Assembly (NCBI GenBank): GCA_016795205.1
Contig: JAEUHZ010000061.1
Coordinates: forward strand, 62,001-126,000
DNA length: 64,000 nucleotides
Direction: 5' to 3'
Source: Planctomycetota bacterium
Lineage (GTDB): Bacteria > Planctomycetota > UBA1135 > GCA-002686595
Position numbers and translations under genes: made by a program. This document shows, piece after piece, positions 36,337-45,965 of this stretch. A model generated the notes under the pieces. The model was not told the DNA's origin. It ran no database searches and saw only the letters and a list, made by a program, of their open reading frames with translations. Within the stretch, counting starts at the first letter, position 1, and every line of letters begins with the position of its first letter.

Positions 36337-39081
36337 TCAGGGGCTCCAGAACACCTCGAGCGCGTTGGTGAGGTTGAACGTCGACGGGCTGCAGAACCCC
36401 GCGGCGTTCCGATACCAGGCCTGGTAGTAGCGCGTCACTCCGGCGAAGTCCGTCATGCCGCCCGCAGCGGCGATCCGCGTGTCTCCCGCGTCCGGGTACA
36501 CGGAAGCCCCCGCCGTATTGAGCTTGGTTCCCAGCCGTCGAACGCTGCCCGCGACACAGCGCAGGCCGTCACCGAAGGCCGCACCATTGCCGCCGTTCAC
36601 GACGGCGGTCCCCTGGAAGTACAGGATGCTCGAGTTGGGCATGCCCGAGGCCTGCAGCTGGAAGGAGTCGAGGCTGACGCTGGCGCGCCCCACCGCCCGC
36701 AACCCGGCACCGAGTCCCAGCGAGTTCAGACAGCCGCGCCGGTCACCCGTCGAACTCGTGTTCCCGCACGGACACGCTGTTCCCGAGCCGTCCCCGAAGC
36801 AGGCCGTAGCCCCCACGAGCTCCGAGCAGGTGTTCGCGTACCGGGCCAAGCGGTAGGCGACGCGGGTTCCGACCTGCGTGAAGGTCCCACCCACGTACAG
36901 GTCCGGACCGCCTGCTTGCTGATAGATCTGGATCGCCTCGATGCGATTGTTCGCCCCGCCGCCCACGTCGTGCCAGGCGAGTCCGTCCCACGCCGCGATG
37001 TTCGACACGGGCGATCCGCCTGCTTGTGTAAACGCCCCGACGACGTAGAGCAGCGCGCGAGAATCCGTTTGGTCATCCCAAACGGCCGTGGAGAACACCT
37101 CGGCCGTGACTGGGCCCGCGGGTCCGAGTCCGGCACCCAGTTGGACCCAGGTCGCGCCGTCCCACTTGGCGGCCCCTTCGATCGCCACTCCGCCGACCGT
37201 GTTGAACTCTCCGAACGCGTGCAGCCGCGGCCCGCCGCCGTCGTCGTACACGCACAGGGCGCCCGGGACGAACTCGAAGGCGCCACCGAGCTTGGTCCAG
37301 GCGTTGCCGTCCAGGCGCGCCACGCAGCGCTCGAACGTCGTGTCGGGATGATGCTGGGTGCCCGCGGCATGCAGCCGCGGCCCCGATCCGTCGTCGAACA
37401 TCACGGCGGTTTCGACCTGGAACAGCGGATCCCACGGCACCGAACTCCAGGTCACACCGTCCCACCGTCGCACAGACGGGGCGAAGTTCCCGATCGCGAA
37501 GAGCTGCGTGCCGGCCCCATCGTCGGCCTCCACGAACTCGACGACTCGGCCGGGCAGGCCACCGCCGACCTGACTCCATCCGCTGCCGTTCCAACGCGCC
37601 GCATAGAAGGCGGGGGAACCGTCCATGGCGTGGAACTGTCCGCCGGCGTAGAGCATGCGGCCGGATCCGTCGTCGTGGGACGCCAGCGCGTAGATCGGTC
37701 CATCGGTGCCCGAGCCCATCGACGTCAGGTTGGTCCCGTCCCAGCGGCCGACGTCCTGGACGTCGGGCGCGCCTCCAGCCGCATCGAAATTGCCGGCCAT
37801 GAACAACGCGGGGCCACTGCCGCTGTCGTGGATCGCGATCGCGCTGACCGCGCCCGTCGTGCCGACCCCGGGGCCGAGCGTCGAGTACATCCCATCCCAC
37901 GTCGCGAGGCCCTGCACTGCGTAGGTCCCCGCACGAGTGAACTGGCCGCCCAGGACCAGCTTGGATCCTCCCGGGCTTCCGTCGTCGTACAGGCCCAAGC
38001 ACTTGTTCAAGGTCGTCGGCGTCACCCCCGCCCCGAGTGCGGACCAGGCCGAGCCGTTCCAGCGCGCGAAGCCGTTGGTTGCGAGCCCGCCCGAGGTCGC
38101 GAAGTTCCCGAACGCGTAGAGTTGTTGCCCGCCGCCGGCGTCGTACCGCTCGAGGGCGAGGACGCTGACGGTGCCCCCAGAGCCCGCCATCCCGCCGCCT
38201 ACGGAGGCCCAGGCCGAACCGTCCCAACGTGCGATCCGTGGAGCGTTGACGCCGGCGAGCGTCGTGAAGCGCCCGCCTGCATACAGTTTGGCTCCGCTGC
38301 CGTCGTTCCAGGACTTGAGGCACGACACAGGGCCGTTCGAGGTGCTGGGCAGCGCCACCCAAGTGCCGCCGACCAACTTCCCGATCGTTGCGCCGCTCGT
38401 TCCGCCGACCGAGCCAGATCCACAGATGTAGAGCGCGGGTCCCGCTCCGTCATCGTGCACCTCGAAGTCCGTGATCCCGCTGCCCGCGAGGTTGGTCGAG
38501 GTGGCGCTCCAATTCGCGCCGTCCCAGGCTGCGACGTTGCTGACCGTGACGCCGCCGGCCGATTGGAAGACCCCTCCCACATAGAGCTTCGAGCCGGAAC
38601 CGTCATCGAAGACCTCGAGCGTGGCGACGCTACCAGCGATGCCAGCCCCCAGCGCCGACCACTGTGTGCCGTCCCAGGCGGCAATTCCGCTCGCGCTGAC
38701 CGAACCGACCGACAGGAACGTGCCTCCGACATAGAGCTTGGGGCCCGTGCCATCGTCGTAGACGGCCAGGGCGCTCACGTCGTGGCCGAGTCCGGCGAGG
38801 CCGACGCCGCCGCCGACCTCCGACCATGCGCCGTCCTGCCAGCGTGCGAGCTTCAGCGCTGGCTCGCCGTTCACGAGCGTGAACGTCCCGCCTACGTACA
38901 GTGCGGGCGTGGCGCCGACCCCATCGTCGAAGGCCTGGATCGCGCGGACCTCATTGTTCGTTCCGGGGAGGTGGAAGCCCGGTTGCCAGTCGAGGCATCC
39001 CTGCGCCGCTGCGGTCGGGGCGTGCAGGCCAGCGAACAGCCCGACGGCGAGTGCTGCTGCACCCTTGTGCACGATCTTCAT
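36337..39081 (-). CDS. Large exported repeat protein, about 14 'LYVGGxF...W-G' repeats, C-terminal surface domain
   Basis: The 914-residue protein has a signal peptide (MKIVHKGAAALAVGLFAGLHAP). About 14 repeats of 50-55 residues carry a 'x-Y-V-G-G-x-F' strand followed by 'A-R-W-D-G-s-x-W-s-x-L-G-G-G'. Copies are well preserved near the N-terminus and degenerate in the middle. The pattern resembles beta-propeller blades, and 14 blades could make two seven-bladed rings. The C-terminal ~150 residues hold A-C-P-C-G-N, C-V-A-G and Q-A-W-Y-R...F-N-L-T-N-A-L, the tail shared with other exported proteins here. GC content is visibly lower than in neighbours and codon use is less biased, suggesting recent transfer or different selection. 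The function is unknown, probably adhesive. Confidence 0.85.
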   Translation of the reverse strand: MKIVHKGAAALAVGLFAGLHAPTAAAQGCLDWQPGFHLPGTNNEVRAIQAFDDGVGATPALYVGGTFTLVNGEPALKLARWQDGAWSEVGGGVGLAGLGHDVSALAVYDDGTGPKLYVGGTFLSVGSVSASGIAAWDGTQWSALGAGIAGSVATLEVFDDGSGSKLYVGGVFQSAGGVTVSNVAAWDGANWSATSTNLAGSGITDFEVHDDGAGPALYICGSGSVGGTSGATIGKLVGGTWVALPSTSNGPVSCLKSWNDGSGAKLYAGGRFTTLAGVNAPRIARWDGSAWASVGGGMAGSGGTVSVLALERYDAGGGQQLYAFGNFATSGGLATNGFARWNGSAWSALGAGVTPTTLNKCLGLYDDGSPGGSKLVLGGQFTRAGTYAVQGLATWDGMYSTLGPGVGTTGAVSAIAIHDSGSGPALFMAGNFDAAGGAPDVQDVGRWDGTNLTSMGSGTDGPIYALASHDDGSGRMLYAGGQFHAMDGSPAFYAARWNGSGWSQVGGGLPGRVVEFVEADDGAGTQLFAIGNFAPSVRRWDGVTWSSVPWDPLFQVETAVMFDDGSGPRLHAAGTQHHPDTTFERCVARLDGNAWTKLGGAFEFVPGALCVYDDGGGPRLHAFGEFNTVGGVAIEGAAKWDGATWVQLGAGLGPAGPVTAEVFSTAVWDDQTDSRALLYVVGAFTQAGGSPVSNIAAWDGLAWHDVGGGANNRIEAIQIYQQAGGPDLYVGGTFTQVGTRVAYRLARYANTCSELVGATACFGDGSGTACPCGNTSSTGDRRGCLNSLGLGAGLRAVGRASVSLDSFQLQASGMPNSSILYFQGTAVVNGGNGAAFGDGLRCVAGSVRRLGTKLNTAGASVYPDAGDTRIAAAGGMTDFAGVTRYYQAWYRNAAGFCSPSTFNLTNALEVFWSP

Positions 39082-39259
39082 CGGATCCTCGACACCTGGG
39101 ATACCTCGACATCAGGCCCTCGCGGGCCCAGGCACGAGCGTAGTCGCTTGGCCGGTGATCGGCCACCTGTGCGCGCGCCGTACCAGCCGGCGCGGTCACC
39201 AGCCGGTTCCACGCCCGGCGACGAGCGCCCCGCCAGCGCGCTGCCGGTACCGGGGACCC

Positions 39260-40195
39260 TCACGCGCGCAGATCGAGGCGTTCGAACCCGCCCGCGTGTC
39301 GCGCGGCGAGGTCCGCGAACCCCGCGGGGTGCACGCAGGCCGCCAGGATCTCGGCGCTGTCCACGAGCCGCGGGCCGGGCCGGTTGAAGTACGCGTTGCC
39401 GTCCGCGATCCACACGCGACGGTCGCGCACAGCGGGCCAGGAGAGCCCCGCCAGGAGCTCGCGCAGCAGGGGCAGCTCGGCGCGCGTGCGGTCGAGCGCG
39501 AACCCGCAGGGCTTCACGAGCACCACGTCGGGCGCGGGATCGAGCCGTGCCAGGTCCGCCCGCGAGAGCGTCGGCGCGTGAGCGCCGGGTTCGGTGACCA
39601 GCGCGCGCCCGCCGGCGATCGCCACGAGCTCGGGCATCCACGTGCCGCCGACCATGACTGGCTCGAGCCACTCGATCGTGAGCACGTTCGGGCGCGTGGC
39701 GCCCTGCGCCGCGCGTCGGGCGAGGCCCGCGAGCCGCTCCTCGATGTCACGGACGACGCGTTCCGCCTCGATCGCGCGGCCAGTCGTGGCGCCGACCCTC
39801 CGGATGTCGTTCCACACGTCCGCGAGCCGCGTCGGATGCAGGTTCACGATGCGCGTGTCGGGCCGCGCGAGCTCAGCGACGGCACGGCACACGTCGTCGT
39901 ACGAGACGGCGCACACGTCGCACAGGTCCTGGGTCACGACGACGTCCGGCGCGACCTCCCGCAGGCGCTCGATGTCGATGTCGTAGACCGCCAGGGCGTC
40001 CCGGAGCAGCGCGCGCACGTCGCGGTCGAGCGTGCGCGAGGACCACGAGTGACCGACCTTGGTGCGGGTCAGGACCGGCCGCCCCGCGACGCTCGGCGGG
40101 AAGTCGCACTCGTGGCTGATGCCCACGAGCGCGTCTTCGAGCCCCAGGGCGCACAGGATCTCGGTGGCCGAGGGCAGCAGGCTCGCGATGCGCAT
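39260..40195 (-). CDS. Cobalamin-binding / BtuF-like periplasmic-fold protein without signal peptide
   Basis: The 311-residue protein begins R-I-A-S-L-L-P-S-A-T-E-I-L, the start of the cobalamin/siderophore-binding protein fold, and continues G-I-S-H-E-C-D-F-P, V-V-T-Q-D-L-C-D-V-C and P-R-L-V-D-S-A-E-I-L. BtuF relatives deliver vitamin B12 to an ABC importer. Here no signal peptide precedes the domain and no transporter genes are near, so a cytoplasmic role or an unrelated ligand is possible. C-D-V-C is common in this cytosolic-type subgroup. The gene is divergent from the HEAT-repeat gene with a 126-base gap. Confidence 0.83.
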   Translation of the reverse strand: MRIASLLPSATEILCALGLEDALVGISHECDFPPSVAGRPVLTRTKVGHSWSSRTLDRDVRALLRDALAVYDIDIERLREVAPDVVVTQDLCDVCAVSYDDVCRAVAELARPDTRIVNLHPTRLADVWNDIRRVGATTGRAIEAERVVRDIEERLAGLARRAAQGATRPNVLTIEWLEPVMVGGTWMPELVAIAGGRALVTEPGAHAPTLSRADLARLDPAPDVVLVKPCGFALDRTRAELPLLRELLAGLSWPAVRDRRVWIADGNAYFNRPGPRLVDSAEILAACVHPAGFADLAARHAGGFERLDLRA

Positions 40196-40321
40196 GGCTG
40201 GGACGGGCTGGAGGGGGGGGCCGGCCCGGGGTCGGGCGGGTCTGCCGCTGGACCTCTCGCTGCGGGGCGTTTGCACGCGCGGCGGTATCCCGGGCCCGGG
40301 GCGAGGGTAACCTGACGCACC

Positions 40322-43300
40322 ATGCCGCCCCGCCGCCGATCTTGCTCGCGCCCGCTGCTCCTGCTGCTCGCGGTGCTCGGGACGGCGTTCCCGGCCGCGG
40401 CGCAGCTCAAGCTGCCGCGCGCCCCGCGCGAGCCGCGCCCGCCGAGCGGCGACCTCGTCCCGTACTTGGTGTGCGCGACCTGCTCCGCGCGCAACTACTC
40501 CCACGCGACGAGCGGCCGCACGGACGCCGAGGGGCGCCCGCTCGCCTGGTGCGAGGCCTGCGGGCGGGACACGCCGCAGAGCTACCCGAACGCCGCGCCC
40601 GGCGGCATCGGGATCCCGCTCAGCGCGCAGCGCGGGGGCGATCTCAAGTTGCCGCGCAAGCCGCGCACGGCGCCCCCGGCGCAGCCCGCGCCCGTCGCCC
40701 CGCCCCCCGCGCCCGCGCCGGAGCCGACGCCCGACGCGCTGGCGCCCGCGGCCGAGCCGGCCTCCGCGCCGGGAGCGCCCGCGGTGCTGGCCCCCGCCGC
40801 GGCGCGCGTGCTGGCCGACGTCGCGCGCCTCACGAGCCCCGACTCCGGGCCGGCGCAGCGCGCGGTCGAAGCCCTGCTCGGGCTGGGCGAGGATGGTCTG
40901 GCCGCGGCGCGCGGCGCGCTGTTCGAGGACCGCGCGGCGACGATCGTGGTCGCCGCGCGCGCGCTCCTGCGCGGCGGCACGCCGGCCGATGCGGACCTCG
41001 TCGTGCGACGCCTGCGCGGGCGGCTCCCGGGCAGCGCCGGCGCGCCGCTGCTCCAAACGCTCGTCGCCGAGGACCCGATCCGGGCCACCGACGAGCTGTT
41101 CGCCGCGCTCTTGGACCATCCCCAGCCGGCCCTGCGCTCCGCGGCCGCGCGCGAGCTGCGCGCGCGCCTGGGCGACGGTTCGCTCGAGCTGCTCCTGCCG
41201 GCCCTGTCCAGCGCGCGCGCCGAGACGCGCGTCTTGGCCCTGGAACTCACCGCCGCCGTCCCCGGCGAGCGCGCGACGGCCGCGCTCCTCGAACGCCTCG
41301 CGGATCCCAACCCGCGCGCGGCGGCCGCGGCGGTCGCGGCGCTGCGCCTGCGCCCCGACGCGGACCTCGACCGCGAGCTGCTCGCACGCGCCTTCCGCGA
41401 CCGCTGGGTGCTGCGACCGGGCGCCTACGCGCTGCTCGCGATCATGGACCGCGAGGACGCCGGGCTGCGGCCGATCCTGGCCGAGGAGCACGTCGAGCCG
41501 CTGCTCGCGTCGCTGGGCTCGAACGACCCGTTCCAAGCCGGCGCCTGCGCCGCCGCGCTGGCGGGCATCGGCTTCCGCAGCGTGCGCGCCGACGTCGCCA
41601 CCTGGCTCGACGGGCCGGTCGTCGACCGGCTCGTGATGGCGGTCTCGGGCAAGGTCTTCCACGACGACCACAGCTCGCTCGTGGGACCCGCCGTGCGGCG
41701 CCTGCGGCTCCTGTCGGGCGAGTCGATCGCGCAGGACGGCGGCGCGTGGGTCGATTGGTGGGTCGGGGCCCGCGAGGGCTTCCGCGCGCGGCGCGCGGCG
41801 CTCGTGATCCCGCCCGGAGACGAGGCGTTCCTGCGGCTCACGGCGACCGCGCCGGAGGCCGGGCTCGACGTCGAGCTCGTCGGACCGAGCGCCGCGCCGC
41901 GTCGCGCCGGGAGCCGCGAGACGATCCGGCTCAGCGCCGCGCAGGCTGCGGAGCTCTCCGCGGCGCTGGCGCGCGAGGGCGTGCTGTCCGCCGCGCGCAT
42001 GCCTGGGGACTACGGCGCCGGCGGCCGCGACGACCGCACGGTGACGCTGGAGATCCGCGACCGCACGAAGTCCTTCACGGCCGGCGCCCGGATGCGCGAG
42101 CCCTGGTTCGAGAAGCTCGTCTCGTTGGCCCAGTCCCTGCGGCACGAGAACCGCTGGCAGCTCCTGGTCGCGCCCGATCCGGCCGCGTTCGCCGCCGAGG
42201 CCGACTGGTGGGCCGAGACGCACGACGCAGCGCAGCGCGCGCAGCGGCTCACGGAGCTGGCGCTGGCGCACCTGCGCGGTCCGCACAGCGCCGGCCGCGA
42301 GGCCGCGATCCGCGAGCTCGAAGCGCAGGCCAAGGCGCTCTCCTCGGAGGCCTTCGGCGACCTCGTCGGCGCGCTGCGGCGCGAGCCCGCGCCCGGCGAG
42401 CGCGCGCGGCGCATCACGGCGCTGGCCGTCGCGGCGGGGCGCGCGGAGAGCGGGCTGCTCGCGCCACCGGAGGCCCAGGTCTTGCTCGGCGCCGCGGTCG
42501 AGACCTTCGGTCCCGGCGCGTCGGACCTCAGCGCGCCGATCCTCGTCGCCAGCCAGCGCGAGTTCGTGCGGCGCCTGGCGGCCGACGAGAGTCCGCTGCT
42601 GCGGCGCGCGGCGGCCGAGGCCCTGGGCACGGCGCCGGACGCGGACGACACCGGTGCGCTCTTGCGGCTGCTCGCCGACCCCGATGCGCGCGTCATGACC
42701 GCCGCGGCCGAGTCGCTCGGTGCCGCCCGCGTCGAAGCGGCCCGCGACGACCTGCTGGCGCGCGCGCGCCTGGGCGAGCCCTCGCGGCGCGCGATCGCGC
42801 TGCGGGCCGCGGGCGCGTTGGGCGGACCACACGTGCTCGACGCTCTGCTGCTCGGCCTGGCCGAGGCCGATGTCGTCGTGCGCCGCGCGGCCGTCGAGGG
42901 CCTGGGGCGCCTGGGCGATCCGGCGGCGGCGCAGATCCTGGTCAACGTGCTCTCCGACGCGGGCGACGCGCCGATCGCGGACGCCGCGCGCGCGGCGCTG
43001 ATCCGCGTCGGGCCGGCGGCGGTGCCCGCGCTGGCGCGCGCGGCGGAGGGCGGCACGCCGCGCGTGCGCCGCGAGTCGGCTCTGGTCCTGGCGCAGCTCG
43101 TGGCGCCCGAGGCCGTCCCGCCGCTGCTCGAGCTCGTCTCGCAGGATCAGCGCGACGCGGCGGCCGCCAACGAGCTCGCGGTGCTCTCCTGTCTCGACCC
43201 GCGCGGCGGCGCGACCGCGACCGCGCCCGCGGAGGCTTGGTGGAACTGGTGGGAGGGCGTGCGGCACGACGACGCGCTGGTGTGGTTCCGCGCGGGTGTC

Positions 43301-43555
43301 GAGCGGCTCGGGATCCCCCAGCCGCGGGAGGGCGCGCTGGAAGGCGCGGGCACGGCCGAGGGCCGGCGCTTCCTGCTCACGCTCGTCGAGCGCGAAGAGA
43401 CCTGGCTCGCGGAACGCGCCTGGCGCGAGTACCGCCGGCTCGAGGGCCGCGGCGCGGGCGAGCTCCCGCCGCGCGGCGCGCAGCGGGCGGCCTGGGTTCG
43501 CGAACGCCTCGCGGCGCTCGCCTCGGCCGCGCCGGCCGGCGGGACGACGCGGTGA
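40322..43555 (+). CDS. Exported HEAT-repeat protein with N-terminal zinc ribbon
   Basis: This 1077-residue protein has a signal peptide (SRPLLLLLAVLGTAFPAAAQ). A small zinc-ribbon-like pair, C-A-T-C and C-E-A-C separated by about 28 residues, lies near residues 50-85. A Pro/Ala linker follows, then HEAT or HEAT-like helical repeats throughout the central and C-terminal parts (for example L-L-x-L-L-A-D-P-D-A-R-V...A-A-E-S-L-G-A-A). HEAT solenoids bind proteins. No enzymatic motif was found. The stop overlaps the GTG start of the lytic transglycosylase (GTGA), so the two are translationally coupled and may act together in cell-envelope growth. Confidence 0.8.
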   Translation: MPPRRRSCSRPLLLLLAVLGTAFPAAAQLKLPRAPREPRPPSGDLVPYLVCATCSARNYSHATSGRTDAEGRPLAWCEACGRDTPQSYPNAAPGGIGIPLSAQRGGDLKLPRKPRTAPPAQPAPVAPPPAPAPEPTPDALAPAAEPASAPGAPAVLAPAAARVLADVARLTSPDSGPAQRAVEALLGLGEDGLAAARGALFEDRAATIVVAARALLRGGTPADADLVVRRLRGRLPGSAGAPLLQTLVAEDPIRATDELFAALLDHPQPALRSAAARELRARLGDGSLELLLPALSSARAETRVLALELTAAVPGERATAALLERLADPNPRAAAAAVAALRLRPDADLDRELLARAFRDRWVLRPGAYALLAIMDREDAGLRPILAEEHVEPLLASLGSNDPFQAGACAAALAGIGFRSVRADVATWLDGPVVDRLVMAVSGKVFHDDHSSLVGPAVRRLRLLSGESIAQDGGAWVDWWVGAREGFRARRAALVIPPGDEAFLRLTATAPEAGLDVELVGPSAAPRRAGSRETIRLSAAQAAELSAALAREGVLSAARMPGDYGAGGRDDRTVTLEIRDRTKSFTAGARMREPWFEKLVSLAQSLRHENRWQLLVAPDPAAFAAEADWWAETHDAAQRAQRLTELALAHLRGPHSAGREAAIRELEAQAKALSSEAFGDLVGALRREPAPGERARRITALAVAAGRAESGLLAPPEAQVLLGAAVETFGPGASDLSAPILVASQREFVRRLAADESPLLRRAAAEALGTAPDADDTGALLRLLADPDARVMTAAAESLGAARVEAARDDLLARARLGEPSRRAIALRAAGALGGPHVLDALLLGLAEADVVVRRAAVEGLGRLGDPAAAQILVNVLSDAGDAPIADAARAALIRVGPAAVPALARAAEGGTPRVRRESALVLAQLVAPEAVPPLLELVSQDQRDAAAANELAVLSCLDPRGGATATAPAEAWWNWWEGVRHDDALVWFRAGVERLGIPQPREGALEGAGTAEGRRFLLTLVEREETWLAERAWREYRRLEGRGAGELPPRGAQRAAWVRERLAALASAAPAGGTTR

Positions 43556-44280
43556 GCGAGCGGCGCGCGCGGGGCCGTGGCTGGCGCTGGGCGTCCGAGC
43601 ACAAGTGGCTCGCGGCGCTGCTCGCCGTCGCGGTGGCGTTCCTGGTCTTCGAAGGCGCCGTGCACGGCCCCAAGGTCGCGGAGCAGGTCTGGAGCGAGGT
43701 CGGCATGCAGCGCGTCGAGGGCCACGCCGAGGTCGTGCGTCAGGCCGCGGCCGAGAGCCGCGTCGACCCTTGCCTGTTGGCCGGCATCATGTACGTCGAG
43801 AGCCGTGGCCGCGTCGACGCGGTCTCCAAGGCCGACGCGCTGGGTCTCTTCCAGCTCAAGGTCGCCGCCGCTGGTGACGCGGCGCAGCGCTTGAAGCTCC
43901 CACCGCCCTCGCGCGAGGCGCTGCTCTCGGACCCGCTGCTCAACGCCCGGCTGGCGGCCAGCCACGTCGCCTGGCTGTACCGCCACGAGGGCCCCGACCT
44001 CGAGCGCATCCTGGTCGCGTACAACGCCGGACGCGGCAAGCTCAAGCAGTTGATCGCGGATTCGGGCTCGTTCGGCGCCTGGCGCGCGAAGCGCGAGCGC
44101 GATGGCAAGAGCGAGACGCTGCAGTATGCGCGCGACGTGCTGCGCTTCGCGGACGCGTTCCGCGAGCGCGGAGTGATCGTTCCGCCGGTCGCGCGCCCGG
44201 CCGCGACGACGGCTGCTGCGCCGGCGCCGGCCGAGGACCCCAGCGTGGCCTCGACCGCGGAGCCCGCGCCGCGGCGTTGA
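43552..44280 (+). CDS. Membrane-anchored lytic transglycosylase (SLT domain)
   Basis: The 242-residue protein has a basic start and one transmembrane segment (residues ~20-40), which should anchor it to the membrane. The catalytic domain shows the SLT signature: A-G-I-M-Y-V-E-S-R-G near residue 80, whose Glu is the general acid, then A-L-G-L-F-Q-L-K and L-V-A-Y-N-A-G-R-G-K. It cleaves peptidoglycan glycosidic bonds. The tail is Ala/Pro rich. GTG at 43552 overlaps the HEAT-repeat stop. Presence of such an enzyme argues for peptidoglycan in this organism. Confidence 0.92.
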   Translation: MSERRARGRGWRWASEHKWLAALLAVAVAFLVFEGAVHGPKVAEQVWSEVGMQRVEGHAEVVRQAAAESRVDPCLLAGIMYVESRGRVDAVSKADALGLFQLKVAAAGDAAQRLKLPPPSREALLSDPLLNARLAASHVAWLYRHEGPDLERILVAYNAGRGKLKQLIADSGSFGAWRAKRERDGKSETLQYARDVLRFADAFRERGVIVPPVARPAATTAAAPAPAEDPSVASTAEPAPRR

Positions 44281-44306
44281 GCGCGGGGCGCCGGCCAGCG
44301 CCGCTC
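44278..44306. terminator. Possible hairpin between convergent genes
   Basis: GAGC at 44279-44282 with GCTC at 44303-44306, plus GGCGC at 44287-44291 with GCGCC at 44298-44302, form an interrupted stem immediately after the transglycosylase stop and before the convergent metzincin stop. There is no T-run. Support is only symmetry and position. Confidence 0.3.
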
Positions 44307-44318
44307 ACCGCAGCTGCG

Positions 44319-45965
44319 TCACGGACAGAACTGCAGCCGCAGCGCGTCGCTCAGGTTGAAGCCCGCGCCGCCGCCGGCGGGATTGCGGTACCAGTACTGG
44401 AAGTTCCAGGTCTGGCCCGCGCTGATCTGCCCGTTCGCGGGCAGCGTGGCGTAGTTCACGGCGAGGTTGGCCTCCCCGAACGGGTTGGCCGGGACCACGC
44501 CCAGGCGGAAGAGCGGGTTCCCGACGCAGCGCCAGCCGTTGCCGAACGGCGTCTGCACCGCGTTCGCCCCATAGAAGAAGAGTCCGCTCGTGCCCGGCGG
44601 AACTCCGGTCGCCGCCAGCACCAGGTCGTTCCTGGAGATGCGATTCGAGCCCCAGTGCGACAGGTAGGCACCGAACGGGTCGTAGGAGTTCGGCGCCGAC
44701 CCGCAGTAGCTCTGCGCGCCCGCGCACAAGACGGGCAGACACGAGCTCGCCACGGCTTGGCGCATGACGTCGGCGGTCCCCGGGTGGAACGCGAGCTGGA
44801 TGTTCGCCATGCCCGCGCCGCAGGTGTGGCAGTAGCTCATGATCGTGCCCTGCGAACAGGCGGACTGCCCGCTGCAGTTCGTCGCGCACAGGTCGAACGG
44901 CGGGCAGTAATCGTGCGTGTGCCACGAGCCGAAGTTGTGGCCCGTCTCGTGCCCGAACACGAAGAAGTCCCAGGTGAGCGGACCCTGCACGAGCGGGAAC
45001 GGCGTGCTGCCCGAGAGGTCGCCGCTGACCGCGAAGCCCCACTCCGGGCTGCACAGCACCCCGACGTACGCCACGCCGCCGCCCAGCGCCGCACCCGACA
45101 GGAAGTGCGCCAGGTGGGCTCCGTTCGGCAGGTTGCCGCTCCAAGCCAGGCGGAACTCGTCGAGCAGCGCACCGGCGCCCGCGCCCGTGTCGGGCGCGCT
45201 CCAGCCGTCGTTCGGCTGCGAGTGCAGTCCCAGGTGGACGACCTGGATCTGGACGTCGACGTCCAGGTCGAAGCGCGCGCTGAGCGCCGCGAAGAGCTGG
45301 CCGAGATAGGCCTGGAGCGCGGGCACGCTCTGGAAGCGCTGGTAGAGCTGGAAGTCCGTCTCGACGGCCATGCGACAGACGCGCACGGCCGAGCCGGGCG
45401 CGCCCGCGGCGAGCGCGGGACCGGAAGCCGCGGGCAGTGGGGCCGGTTGGGAACCGGGGCGCGGCCGCGCCTCGCAGGCCCGCAGGGGACTCAGACCCGC
45501 GCCGAGCAGTTGCTCCTCGCTCGCGAAGCGCGCGCTGGCCCGCGTCCAGTCCCCACCCTCGCCGGGGCCGGTCAGCAGGTGCCAGACGCTCGTGCCGTCG
45601 CGCAGCCAGCCGCGCGAGCCGTAGGACGAGAACCCCAGGAAGACCTCGCTGCGCTCGGATCCGACGATACGGCCGCGCCAGCAAGAGGCGAGCGGGTCGT
45701 GGAGCGCGCGCGCGGGGGCGCCGTCGAGGCGCACCTCGAGCTCGCTCGCGTCGTGGCGCACGCGCTCGACGACGAGCTCGACGTCCCCGCCGGGCAAGGG
45801 CACGCCCGAGAGGACGGCGTGTTCGAGCGCGGCGAGCTCGGCCGCAGCCTCGGCCCGCAGGCTCAGGTCCGCGCCCGTCCCCGCCAGCGGGAAGGGGACC
45901 GTGCGGCGCGCCTGCGCGGCGCAGGGCAGGGTGGAGAGGCAGAGCAGGGCGACGAAGGTGCGCAT
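44319..45965 (-). CDS. Secreted metzincin (reprolysin-like) metalloprotease with C-terminal surface domain
   Basis: The 548-residue protein has a signal peptide (MRTFVALLCLSTLPCAAQA) and a prodomain-like first 190 residues. The metzincin zinc site is complete: H339-E-T-G-H-N-F-G-S-W-H349, with the Met-turn G-T-I-M-S-Y-C-H about 30 residues on. Several Cys around it suggest disulfides. The last ~130 residues are the shared C-terminal domain (Y-C-G-S-A-P-N-S, F-G-N-G-W-R-C-V, F-Q-Y-W-Y-R...F-N-L-S-D-A-L). It is the closest in the window to the tail of the gluzincin protease at 3802. Its substrate is unknown. An active extracellular protease is likely. Confidence 0.9.
   Translation of the reverse strand: MRTFVALLCLSTLPCAAQARRTVPFPLAGTGADLSLRAEAAAELAALEHAVLSGVPLPGGDVELVVERVRHDASELEVRLDGAPARALHDPLASCWRGRIVGSERSEVFLGFSSYGSRGWLRDGTSVWHLLTGPGEGGDWTRASARFASEEQLLGAGLSPLRACEARPRPGSQPAPLPAASGPALAAGAPGSAVRVCRMAVETDFQLYQRFQSVPALQAYLGQLFAALSARFDLDVDVQIQVVHLGLHSQPNDGWSAPDTGAGAGALLDEFRLAWSGNLPNGAHLAHFLSGAALGGGVAYVGVLCSPEWGFAVSGDLSGSTPFPLVQGPLTWDFFVFGHETGHNFGSWHTHDYCPPFDLCATNCSGQSACSQGTIMSYCHTCGAGMANIQLAFHPGTADVMRQAVASSCLPVLCAGAQSYCGSAPNSYDPFGAYLSHWGSNRISRNDLVLAATGVPPGTSGLFFYGANAVQTPFGNGWRCVGNPLFRLGVVPANPFGEANLAVNYATLPANGQISAGQTWNFQYWYRNPAGGGAGFNLSDALRLQFCP

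Noticed and set aside
40196..40321. Possible cobalamin riboswitch upstream of the BtuF-like gene
   Set aside because: I looked for the B12-box and the conserved riboswitch core on the - strand and found only GC-rich fragments, with no coherent set of conserved blocks.
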